Positions 43,709 through 51,117 of a stretch of DNA of 64,000 nucleotides are shown here, one piece after another. Location: the NCBI RefSeq assembly GCF_943912385.1, contig NZ_CALTTY010000008.1:1-64000 (forward strand), in the 5' to 3' direction. The stretch comes from an uncultured Anaerococcus sp. (lineage in GTDB: Bacteria > Bacillota > Clostridia > Tissierellales > Peptoniphilaceae). Below the pieces are notes generated by a model. That model was not told where the DNA came from and did not search any database. It worked only from the letters and a program-made list of their open reading frames with translations. The translations under genes and the position numbers were made by a program. Numbering within the stretch: the first letter of the stretch is position 1; every line of letters begins with the position of its first letter.

Positions 43709-44312
43709 ATATTTGATAAAAATTTAATTAATATTTTAGTTGTTGGAAATTAGATAGATGGAGTCCTTATAATCGTGTAAGAAGAAAAGGTTATTTGAAA
43801 ATTAGATAGTGCAATTTCTTAAAGTCAAAAGCTATTATAAGCCTATGTACCTCGTGATCTAATGCAAAAATAAAGTAATCAATATTTAGAAAATGAAGAC
43901 TAGCAATAATATCCTAATCGTATAACTTTTGCTAATGGATACAGTTAATGTTACTATATAATCGAATAGGAACTCTTACCCAAAGAGTTCCTACAGCAAG
44001 ATATAGTAATTCTGGGCATAAGATTCTCAAATATATTTTAAATTTAAAGCAGATAATAGAGAAAAAAAGTTTCACTATGCAAGAAAGTTTAGCAGAAGTG
44101 GGAGAGAATAAAGTTTAAAATTTTTAACAGTATAGACATATATTTTCTTAAGAAATAATTAAACCTAGCTTTGATCTATATTTATCGGATTATCCTAAAC
44201 CATTCCATAGTAGGGTGTTTTTTGTTCTGATTTAATAGATCAAGGGATATGTTATATGGGTTGTATTTTATAAAAGGTTTTTAGAATTAATATTAATTAA
44301 CATAAAGATAAA
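43709..44312. other. Gene-poor AT-rich stretch with no recognised gene
   Basis: About 600 bases with no convincing coding region on either strand. The longest notable frame is an ATG-started 56-codon one at 43948-44118 with no Shine-Dalgarno, which I do not believe. Many stop codons occur in all frames. The stretch may be the remains of a decayed gene or element, but I could not recognise any family. It contains one perfect inverted repeat (listed separately). Confidence 0.5.
43967..43993. repeat. Perfect 11-bp inverted repeat in the gene-poor stretch
   Basis: TAGGAACTCTT at 43967-43977 and AAGAGTTCCTA at 43983-43993 flank a 5-base spacer. Neither strand has a T run after it, so it does not look like a terminator. 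It could be an operator or a remnant of a mobile element end. Confidence 0.7.
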
Positions 44313-44340
44313 TAAAAAAGAGGTCAACAAAGACCTCTCT
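44313..44340 (-). terminator. Terminator of the tRNA-Lys transcript
   Basis: On the minus strand AGAGGTC (44338-44332) pairs with GACCTCT (44325-44319), followed by TTTTTATTT. It lies about 70 bases past the tRNA 3' end. Confidence 0.85.
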
Positions 44341-44408
44341 TAATTTCCAACATTTTATCGACACACATTTATCATAGTGTTAAGATTTAAATGTTTGCAT
44401 ATTTCATT

Positions 44409-44484
44409 TGGTGCACCATCAGGGATTCGAACCCTGGACGCCCTGATTAAGAGTCAGGTGCTCTACCAACTGAGCTAATGGTGC
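44409..44484 (-). tRNA. tRNA-Lys (anticodon CTT)
   Basis: The minus strand gives a complete cloverleaf of 76 bases: acceptor GCACCAT/ATGGTGC, a D arm with AGCTCAGTTGGTAGAGC, anticodon stem CCTGA/TCAGG around loop CTCTTAA (anticodon CTT, decoding AAG), T arm with GGTTCGAATCC, and an encoded CCA end. It stands alone with its own promoter and terminator. Confidence 0.97.
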
Positions 44485-44508
44485 ATACCGTCTCTCGACT
44501 ACCTTTAT

Positions 44509-44537
44509 AGTATATCACCATTTTATATGTCTGTCAA
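44509..44537 (-). promoter_or_regulatory. tRNA-Lys promoter
   Basis: On the minus strand TTGACA (44537-44532) and TATACT (44514-44509) are spaced by 17 bases, a near-consensus strong promoter directly after the end of the lipoprotein gene. Confidence 0.88.
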
Positions 44538-44540
44538 GTA

Positions 44541-45416
44541 TTATTTTGAAAATTTCCATATCTTTATTATTTGATCAGAAATATCATCAAACTCCCATTC
44601 TATTATAGAGTTTCTTACGCTATTTGGGTCATTTATTATAAACTTCCCATCCTTATAAGAGTCTATTACAAGTATATGACCATAAAGAGTAAAATAACCC
44701 CTACTTACTGATACAAGTAAGGGACCATCTTCTAAGGACCTTATCATTTCTTCTTTATTAAGATTTACTTCCGATACATTTATCTTATATTCCTTAGCGA
44801 TATGGTTGATAAAAGCCCAATCCATCCCGCCATCATTCATAAAGCCTGCTGCTTTTTCTGCCATCTCGTTTGGATATATTACATTATCTGTAAGTCTTGA
44901 TATTACCATTGCCATAGAACTAGGACCACACCCAGATATACCAATATTAGTAGGGTAGAGGTAGTTATAAGCCCACCTATTATCCCACTGAAGATAGTAT
45001 GGAGTTTGTCTTTTTAATTTTACAGATTCTCCTTTATAAAACTTAAAATCTGTGAAGTTATGGTTTTTATTGTAGATAAACTCTATTGTATCCGGATCGT
45101 TTCCAGTTAAGTAAGCATCTATATTTTCAAGATTGTAATAATTATCATATACCCACCTGGCTTTTTTATCATTTTTTGCAGCTTTTTCTACATTTTTTAT
45201 TAAATCTTCTTTTACATCTGATTTTTTCTTTGGTTTTAAGTCATAAGAAAAGTCAAGAAAATCTTTCCTAGAAAATGTATCACTTGCTATGGTCTTTAAA
45301 TCTTCAATTATATTTACACTTTCTTCATCTATAAAGCCTTTAACGTCTATTTCTGTACCAGACGAACAAGATGTTAGGCTCATTAGAGATATAAGTAATA
45401 TTAAAACTTTTTTCAT
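44541..45416 (-). CDS. C39-like cysteine peptidase lipoprotein
   Basis: The 291-residue protein begins with a lipoprotein signal (MKKVLILLISLMSL then lipobox LTSC, acylated cysteine about residue 17). After a charged linker, residues about 145-290 form a C39-like papain-fold domain: LQWDNRWAYNY, the catalytic cysteine in SGCGPSSMAMV, the catalytic histidine in GHILVIDSY and the aspartate/asparagine in INDPNS. It is thus an outer-face, membrane-anchored hydrolase, target unknown. A possible promoter (TTGAAG, 16 bases, TAAAAT) lies just upstream on the minus strand. Confidence 0.82.
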   Translation of the reverse strand: MKKVLILLISLMSLTSCSSGTEIDVKGFIDEESVNIIEDLKTIASDTFSRKDFLDFSYDLKPKKKSDVKEDLIKNVEKAAKNDKKARWVYDNYYNLENIDAYLTGNDPDTIEFIYNKNHNFTDFKFYKGESVKLKRQTPYYLQWDNRWAYNYLYPTNIGISGCGPSSMAMVISRLTDNVIYPNEMAEKAAGFMNDGGMDWAFINHIAKEYKINVSEVNLNKEEMIRSLEDGPLLVSVSRGYFTLYGHILVIDSYKDGKFIINDPNSVRNSIIEWEFDDISDQIIKIWKFSK

Positions 45417-45493
45417 AGTTTCATTTTACTAGTATTTATCTTTGCTTCAATTAAATAAAACTTTAAATTTGACTAAATTAACATATAATAAAG

Positions 45494-45534
45494 GGGTAAT
45501 GTTTCTTGGCACCCATTACTAAAAAAAATCAAGG
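45494..45534 (+). promoter_or_regulatory. preQ1-I riboswitch controlling queT translation
   Basis: P1 pairs GTAATG (45496-45501) with CATTAC (45514-45519). The 12-base loop TTTCTTGGCACC closely follows the preQ1-I pattern, and an A-rich tail (45521-45528) follows. P2 pairs loop CTTGG (45505-45509) with TCAAG (45529-45533). That tail contains the AAGGAG Shine-Dalgarno of queT, so binding of preQ1 would hide it and stop translation. A TATAAT at 45484-45489 starts the RNA almost at the aptamer. Confidence 0.85.
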
Positions 45535-45541
45535 AGAAAAA

Positions 45542-46042
45542 ATGAAAGAAAAATATTTTAGTTTGAATGACACTAATTTTTTAGTGAAATCTGCGGCGGT
45601 GGCAGCACTTTACGCTGTCCTAACCTTATTATTGCCAGTAGCTTCCTATGGACCTGTTCAATTTAGGTTCAGCGAGCTTTTAGTATTACTTGTTTTTTAT
45701 AACAAGAGATTCATACCTGGTCTCGTTCTAGGATGTGCAATAGCGAATTTATTTAGTCCTATGATGGCCTTCGATGTTATTTTTGGAACTCTTTCATCAT
45801 ATATAGCTTTTAAGTTAATGCAACGAACCTCAAAGTTATTTGTAGCATCACTATTTCCTGTATTGATGGTTTCAGTTCCAGCAATCGGCACATGGCTAAT
45901 CCTTGCTAGCAATGAGGTATTTCTTATACTTTTAATGCAATTTATGTTAAGTGAATTTGTCATGGTTTCAATAATTGGAGTTATTTTATTTAAGATACTT
46001 GAAAAAAATGAAGGATTCATGTCTTATATATATAATTTTTAA
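45542..46042 (+). CDS. queT: QueT family queuosine-precursor transporter
   Basis: A 166-residue membrane protein, the ECF S component thought to import queuine or its precursors. Family features include KSAAVAALYAVLTLLL, the FRFSELLVLLVFY helix and GCAIANLFSPMMAFDVIFGTLSS divided by the NLFSP motif. ATG 45542 follows AAGGAG and fits the riboswitch; an earlier ATG at 45506 falls inside the aptamer loop. No queuosine synthesis gene is nearby, consistent with salvage. Confidence 0.92.
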   Translation: MKEKYFSLNDTNFLVKSAAVAALYAVLTLLLPVASYGPVQFRFSELLVLLVFYNKRFIPGLVLGCAIANLFSPMMAFDVIFGTLSSYIAFKLMQRTSKLFVASLFPVLMVSVPAIGTWLILASNEVFLILLMQFMLSEFVMVSIIGVILFKILEKNEGFMSYIYNF

Positions 46043-46051
46043 GTAAAAAAT

Positions 46052-46112
46052 AGACCAGCCCAAAACATTAATCCTAATTTACTATAGGAATATTGTCCTG
46101 GGCTGGTTTCTT
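46052..46112. terminator. Bidirectional terminator between queT and the third asp23 gene
   Basis: ACCAGCCCA at 46054-46062 pairs with TGGGCTGGT at 46099-46107; an inner partial pairing (TCCTA/TAGGA) extends the hairpin. T-rich runs follow on both strands. Confidence 0.82.
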
Positions 46113-46122
46113 ATAAATTACT

Positions 46123-46536
46123 CTACAATTCTTCTTGTTCTAATTCTTTATTTCTCTTGTTAAATTCTTCTTTAGTTAAAACATCGATTATATCCACTTT
46201 AACAGCTTGAACTTTTACACCTGTTAAATCAAAAACTTCTTTTTTAACAAGGGTATCAATTTCTTTAAATACATTCGCTGCCTTCTTACCATATTCTAGT
46301 ATCAGTGATGCCTCTACAAGGCAGGTTGCTTCTTCTTGATTTACTGAAATACCTGCAGTAGATTCTTCATTATTTGAGAAACTAGAAGTAATAGAGTTTA
46401 GGATACCTCCTTGAAGATCTAAAACTCCATCAACTTTGTCCACTACTTTTTTTGTGATTTTTGCAAGAACCTTATCTGATACGGTGTACTCGCTAACTTC
46501 ATCTTGAAATGGTTGTTTATTAATATTTTCAGTCAT
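46123..46536 (-). CDS. Asp23/Gls24 family envelope stress response protein
   Basis: The third Asp23/Gls24 paralog in the window, 137 residues. It has the conserved VSDKVLAKITKKVVDKVDGVLDL region split by GVLDL, the alkaline-shock pattern ASLILEYGKKAANVFKEID and a TGVKVQAVKVDIIDV strand, then a charged tail. It is closer to true Asp23 than the two small paralogs because of its longer N- and C-termini. AAAGGAG precedes the ATG. It lies downstream of csoR on the same strand but 50 bases away; co-transcription is possible. Confidence 0.88.
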   Translation of the reverse strand: MTENINKQPFQDEVSEYTVSDKVLAKITKKVVDKVDGVLDLQGGILNSITSSFSNNEESTAGISVNQEEATCLVEASLILEYGKKAANVFKEIDTLVKKEVFDLTGVKVQAVKVDIIDVLTKEEFNKRNKELEQEEL

Positions 46537-46589
46537 AACACACTCCTTTGCTTATATATAAAGTATACCCAGCAAGAGGGGAGACTAAA

Positions 46590-46865
46590 CTAAATTTTGT
46601 TTAGTTTATCTATAATTTTTTCTATTTCTTCGACCTTTTCCTTAATATCCTCTTCATTTTGTTGTTTTAAACTATCATAAACGCAATGTTCAAGATGTCC
46701 CCTTAAAATTTCCTTGTTTAAATTTTTAAGGATTGATATAGATGCCATTAATTGGTTAGATATATCAACACAATACCTGTCATCTTCTATCATTTTAATT
46801 AAACCGTCGATTTGGCCACCGACGGTTTTAAGTTTTCTGATAGTTTTATCCCTATCAGCGTGCAT
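46590..46865 (-). CDS. csoR: Copper-sensing repressor CsoR
   Basis: A 91-residue four-helix DUF156 repressor. The copper ligands C32, H57 and C61 (the C-H-C triad of CsoR) are present, with the helix-1 start RDKTIRKLKTVGGQIDG split by GGQ. Copper binding releases it from DNA. Its ATG overlaps the copA stop by one base, so it is translated with copA and regulates the same operon through the operator at 49410-49426. Confidence 0.92.
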   Translation of the reverse strand: MHADRDKTIRKLKTVGGQIDGLIKMIEDDRYCVDISNQLMASISILKNLNKEILRGHLEHCVYDSLKQQNEEDIKEKVEEIEKIIDKLNKI

Positions 46866-49396
46866 TATTTATTTTCTATACCCTTATATTCATAACCAGC
46901 TTCTGTAATAGCTTTTTCTATAGATTCCACATCTATATTTCCTTCATAACTTACATCGGCATTTTTATCATCTAGGTTTACACTTACTTCTTTAATGCCT
47001 TCAACTTCTTCTAAAGCATTTTTAACATGTTTAGCACAATTATTACAGCTCATTCCATCAACATTTACAATCATTTTTTTTACTTCGTTCATTTTTTCCT
47101 CCATTTTATTTTCTTTTACATTGTTTCGCTTATTTACATCATCTGCTAAAACCTTAAATCTCTTAAGTCTTAAAGAGTTAAGACAAACAAATAAAGAAGA
47201 AAGGCTCATAGCAAAGGCAGCAAACATTGGGTTTAAGGTAAGTCCAAAGCTTGGATATAATAATCCTGCTGCCAGTGGTATTAGGATTATATTATAAAAG
47301 AAAGCCCAAAATAAGTTTTCCTTTATAGTTTTTATAGTTGCCCTTGATAAATCTATTGAATTAACTAAGTCTAGTAAACTATTTTTTACAAGGACTACAT
47401 CTGCTGAATCAATAGCTATGTCAGATCCCTTGCCAATTGCTATACCAATATCAGCTCTAGCTAGGGCAGGGGCATCATTTATACCATCTCCAACCATGGC
47501 TACTTTTTTACCTTCTTCTTGTAGACTTGTAACTACCTTATCCTTATCTTGGGGCAATACTTCAGCAAATTTCTTATCAATATTTAGAGATTTTCTAATA
47601 GCTTCAGCGGTAATCTCATTGTCACCAGTTACCATAGTTAGCTCAAATCCTTCTTTTTTAAGCTTATCTATAGCTCTTGATGATGACTCTTTTGCCATAT
47701 CTTTGGCTGCTATAATTCCAATTACCTTTTTACTATCGGCAAAATACATAGAAGTTTTACCATCTTTAGAGAGTATATCATTTTTATCTTTGTAATCATT
47801 AAGATCAATGTTCATTTCCTTCATTAACCTTAAATTGCCAGCATAGTAAGTTTCATTGTCAATCTGTCCACTTATGCCCCTGCCAGCAAGAGATTCAAAG
47901 TTTTCTACATCAAGATAAGTTACTTTCTTATCCTTTCCGTAAACTACTATTGCATCAGAGAGGGGATGCTCTGACAATTGTTCTAATGATGTTGCAATTT
48001 CTAAGAATTTATTCTCATCTATGTCAGTAATTACATCTGTAACAGCTGGTCTACCTTCAGTAATAGTACCAGTCTTATCTAATAAAATTGTATCTACCCT
48101 GTGTAAGTTTTCTAGACTTTCAGCATTCTTAAATAATAGACCTAACTCTGCTGACTTACCTGTTGATACCATTATAGCCATTGGTGTAGCAAGACCTAGT
48201 GCACATGGACAGGATATAACTAGGACTGAAATCATTAGATTGAGGGCAAATTCGAAATCCTTGGTAAACAAATACCAAGTAATAAAGGTAATTATAGATA
48301 TTAGAATAACTACAGGTACGAATATACTTGAAATCTTATCAGCAAGTTTTGCTATAGGGGCCTTTGTTTCATTGGCTTCATTTACAAGGTTTATTATTTG
48401 AGATAAAGTAGTATCTTCACCAACTCTTGTAGCCTTGAATTTAAAAGCTCCTTGCCTATTTATTGTTGCCGATATTACCTCATCGCCCTTGTTTTTACTT
48501 ACTGGAATGGATTCACCTGTTATGGCTGCTTCATCAATAAGTGATGATCCTTCTATTATCTTCCCATCAACAGGTATTCTTTCACCAGGTCTTATAACAA
48601 CTATATCTCCTGATAGAATTTCTTCAGTATTAACTTCAACTTCTTTGCCATCTCTTATAACCCTAGCCCTAGCAGGGGACAGGTCCATTAAGTTTTTAAG
48701 GGAAGCCTTGGTTTGTCCTTTACTCCTTGCCTCAAAGAATTTACCCAGGGTAATTAGGGTTAGGATCATTGCTGCGGATTCAAAGTACAGATTATGCCTA
48801 TACTTATCAATTGTCACAAAATCTGAAAGTCCAGCAGCATGGGCCATTCTCATTATAGCGAAAATCCCATAAGCCATGGCTGATGCTGATCCTAGGGCAA
48901 CAAGGGTATCCATATTTGGATTTTTGTTTTTTAAAGATTTAAATCCAGATATGAAGAATTTCTTATTAACAATCAATACCGGTAGGGCCAGTAAAAATTG
49001 AATAAAGGCATTGTTTATTGCACCACTTGTTCCTTCTATATATGATGGAATAGGTATACCTATCATAGGACCCATAGCTATATACATGAGAATAATCATA
49101 AAAAAGAAAGATACCTTCAACCTAAATTTTGTATTATCTTCTTCCTTTTCTTTTAAGTTATCGCTACTGGCTTGTTTTTTATTATCGGCGTTTTTTAAAT
49201 TAGCCTTATAGCCAGCCCCAGATACAGCTTCAATAATATCGCCATCATCTATTTTAGATGGATTATAAGAAACAGTCATTGATTCGTTTATCAGGTTGAC
49301 ATTAACTTCATCAACACCAAGCTTATTTACAGCTCTTTCAACTGCGGCTTGGCAGGCTGAACAAGTCATACCATAAACGTCAAATCGCTTTTTCAT
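46865..49396 (-). CDS. copA: Copper-exporting P1B-type ATPase CopA with a C-terminal CopZ-like domain
   Basis: The 843-residue ATPase exports Cu(I). An N-terminal metal-binding domain (GMTCSAC, about 9-15) precedes eight membrane helices. The metal-site CPC motif (SCPCALG, about 395), the phosphorylation site DKTGT (about 438), the SEHPL motif and GDGINDAPAL (about 645) follow. Unusually, residues about 768-843 form a second metal-binding domain (GMSCNNC) after the last membrane helix, resembling the separate chaperone CopZ. AAAGGAGG precedes the ATG at 49396. Confidence 0.95.
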   Translation of the reverse strand: MKKRFDVYGMTCSACQAAVERAVNKLGVDEVNVNLINESMTVSYNPSKIDDGDIIEAVSGAGYKANLKNADNKKQASSDNLKEKEEDNTKFRLKVSFFFMIILMYIAMGPMIGIPIPSYIEGTSGAINNAFIQFLLALPVLIVNKKFFISGFKSLKNKNPNMDTLVALGSASAMAYGIFAIMRMAHAAGLSDFVTIDKYRHNLYFESAAMILTLITLGKFFEARSKGQTKASLKNLMDLSPARARVIRDGKEVEVNTEEILSGDIVVIRPGERIPVDGKIIEGSSLIDEAAITGESIPVSKNKGDEVISATINRQGAFKFKATRVGEDTTLSQIINLVNEANETKAPIAKLADKISSIFVPVVILISIITFITWYLFTKDFEFALNLMISVLVISCPCALGLATPMAIMVSTGKSAELGLLFKNAESLENLHRVDTILLDKTGTITEGRPAVTDVITDIDENKFLEIATSLEQLSEHPLSDAIVVYGKDKKVTYLDVENFESLAGRGISGQIDNETYYAGNLRLMKEMNIDLNDYKDKNDILSKDGKTSMYFADSKKVIGIIAAKDMAKESSSRAIDKLKKEGFELTMVTGDNEITAEAIRKSLNIDKKFAEVLPQDKDKVVTSLQEEGKKVAMVGDGINDAPALARADIGIAIGKGSDIAIDSADVVLVKNSLLDLVNSIDLSRATIKTIKENLFWAFFYNIILIPLAAGLLYPSFGLTLNPMFAAFAMSLSSLFVCLNSLRLKRFKVLADDVNKRNNVKENKMEEKMNEVKKMIVNVDGMSCNNCAKHVKNALEEVEGIKEVSVNLDDKNADVSYEGNIDVESIEKAITEAGYEYKGIENK
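47090..47102 (-). promoter_or_regulatory. Internal Shine-Dalgarno and start codon inside copA for a CopZ-like product
   Basis: On the minus strand GGAGG (47102-47098) stands five bases before an in-frame ATG (47092-47090). Initiation here would give a free 75-residue metal chaperone ending at the copA stop (46865), starting MNEVKKMIVNVDGMSC. The sequence shows the signal; that it is used is inference. Confidence 0.5.
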
Positions 49397-49409
49397 TTAA
49401 CCTCCTTTA

Positions 49410-49426
49410 ACACCCCCATGGGGTGT
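49410..49426. promoter_or_regulatory. CsoR operator
   Basis: ACACCCC (49410-49416), CAT, GGGGTGT (49420-49426) is a G-tract inverted repeat of the CsoR type. It lies just downstream of the copA -10, ideal for repression. Confidence 0.8.
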
Positions 49427-49434
49427 ATATTTTT

Positions 49435-49462
49435 ATTATATTTACTCAGTAATAAATGTCAA
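49435..49462 (-). promoter_or_regulatory. copA-csoR promoter
   Basis: On the minus strand TTGACA (49462-49457) and TATAAT (49440-49435) are both perfect hexamers, spaced by 16 bases. Confidence 0.88.
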
Positions 49463-49463
49463 G

Positions 49464-49469
49464 TATAAT
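49464..49469 (+). promoter_or_regulatory. -10 element of the divergent acyP promoter
   Basis: TATAAT at 49464-49469, two bases from the divergent copA -35. No clear -35 is seen upstream on this strand. Confidence 0.5.
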
Positions 49470-49487
49470 GTACTTTAAGGAGTGAAT

Positions 49488-49757
49488 ATGATAAGATACC
49501 ACATTATTTTTAAAGGCAGAGTTCAAGGTGTTGGCTTCAGATACCAAGTTAAAATTTTAGCTGATGAATTAAAAATTACTGGAACTATTAAAAACTTATA
49601 CGATCTTAGTGTTGAAGCCTATGTCCAAGGAAGAAAAAGCCAGTTAGATGAATTCTTTAAAGGACTCGAAAATATAAATTTTGCTAGAATAGAAAATAAA
49701 AATATAGAGGAGGTAGGACTTGTAACAGAAGAAAACGATTTTCAAATAATTTATTAA
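49488..49757 (+). CDS. acyP: Acylphosphatase
   Basis: Hydrolyses acyl phosphates. The 89-residue ferredoxin-like protein has the signature GRVQGVGFRYQV with the catalytic arginine, and the later IKNLYDLSVEAYVQG with the catalytic asparagine position. AAGGAG at 49477-49482 fits ATG 49488 better than the in-frame GTG at 49482. It faces away from copA. Confidence 0.92.
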   Translation: MIRYHIIFKGRVQGVGFRYQVKILADELKITGTIKNLYDLSVEAYVQGRKSQLDEFFKGLENINFARIENKNIEEVGLVTEENDFQIIY

Positions 49758-49794
49758 TTTTGAAATATTTGTAAAAAAGGTATATAATATCTAC

Positions 49795-51117
49795 ATGAGT
49801 TTAAAAAGCAAATGGGTTAAAGCATTAGCCAAATCAGTAAGATTTGCTTTAAAGTTGTTTAACAAGAAAGCAACTTCCTTACCTGGCTATATAGCTTATA
49901 AATTAGATAAAGATATATTAAAAGAACTTTCAAAAAATACCAAGTTTATATTTGTAACAGGGACAAACGGTAAAACGATGACGACCCACTTCTTAGTATC
50001 CATTCTAAGAGAACACTATCCGATAGTTTTGACAAATGATTCTGGCTCTAATATGGTCCAAGGAATTATTACAAGTCTCTTAGATAATCCAGCAGATAAG
50101 GAGACAATAGCTGTTCTAGAAGTAGATGAGGCTAACCTTGTAAGGATTGGAAGATATTTAAAGGCTGATTATGTTGCCCTTACAAATATATTTAGAGACC
50201 AAATGGATAGATTTGGAGAAATCTATAATATCCTTGATAAAATAGTAGATGGCCTTGACTTAATGCCTGAAGCTAAAATAATAGCAAATGGGGACCTACC
50301 TATTTTTTCTTACGATAAGCTAGCAAGGTTTAATCCTATCTATTTTGCAATAAGGGATGAAAGTAATACGGAATATAATATGGAAGCTGATTTTAATTCA
50401 GATGGGATATTATGTCCTTATTGCCATAGTGTTTTAAAATATAGGACAGTAAACTATTCATCGCTTGGAGATTTTTCCTGTCCTAATTGTGATTTTAAAT
50501 CCCCAAATATAAGTTATGAAATTGAAAATATTATAAGTAGGGATCCTGACCATTCAAAATTTACAATAGACGGAAAATCTTATGAAGTTAATGTAGGAGG
50601 TGTCTATAACATTTATAATGCCCTTACATCCATAGCCCTAGCCTCTGAGTTGGGACTTAGTTATGAAGAGATCAACCGAGGTCTTAGAAAGCAGAAAAAT
50701 GTCTTTGGTAGGCAAGAAAATATAAAAATTTATAATAAAAACATAGTCTTAAACCTAGTTAAAAATCCAACAGGCCTAAACCAGGTTATAGACTTAACCC
50801 TGCTTGAAAAAGATCCCATAAGTTTGGTTTGCTTACTTAATGATAACTATGCTGACGGTCTTGATGTAAGCTGGATTTATGATTCATATTATGAAAAACT
50901 TAGGCAGCTAGATATCAAAGATATATATGTTGCAGGTAAGAGGGCAAAAGATATGAAAAGGAGACTTGAAATAGCTGAGATAAACAAAGATGATGTAGGG
51001 GTATTTGACTTAGAAAATGAAATTAACGATGTAATTAAAAATGCGAAGACTAATAACATATACGTCTTTTCAACCTACACAGCTATGCTTAAATTAAGGG
51101 AGGTGCTTGGTTTATAA
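49795..51117 (+). CDS. murT: Lipid II isoglutaminyl synthase, Mur ligase subunit MurT
   Basis: With GatD it amidates the D-glutamate of lipid II. The 440-residue protein has the Mur ligase P-loop VTGTNGKT (about residues 55-62), a central domain with a four-cysteine zinc ribbon (CPYCH and CPNC, about 204-226) typical of MurT, and the C-terminal DUF1727 domain. AAAAAAGG lies about 20 bases upstream of the ATG; the real ribosome site is unclear. It is coupled to gatD. Confidence 0.93.
   Translation: MSLKSKWVKALAKSVRFALKLFNKKATSLPGYIAYKLDKDILKELSKNTKFIFVTGTNGKTMTTHFLVSILREHYPIVLTNDSGSNMVQGIITSLLDNPADKETIAVLEVDEANLVRIGRYLKADYVALTNIFRDQMDRFGEIYNILDKIVDGLDLMPEAKIIANGDLPIFSYDKLARFNPIYFAIRDESNTEYNMEADFNSDGILCPYCHSVLKYRTVNYSSLGDFSCPNCDFKSPNISYEIENIISRDPDHSKFTIDGKSYEVNVGGVYNIYNALTSIALASELGLSYEEINRGLRKQKNVFGRQENIKIYNKNIVLNLVKNPTGLNQVIDLTLLEKDPISLVCLLNDNYADGLDVSWIYDSYYEKLRQLDIKDIYVAGKRAKDMKRRLEIAEINKDDVGVFDLENEINDVIKNAKTNNIYVFSTYTAMLKLREVLGL

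Noticed and set aside
43948..44118. A 56-codon open frame from ATG 43948
   Set aside because: No Shine-Dalgarno, no recognisable family, it spans the inverted repeat, and frames of this length occur by chance in AT-rich DNA.
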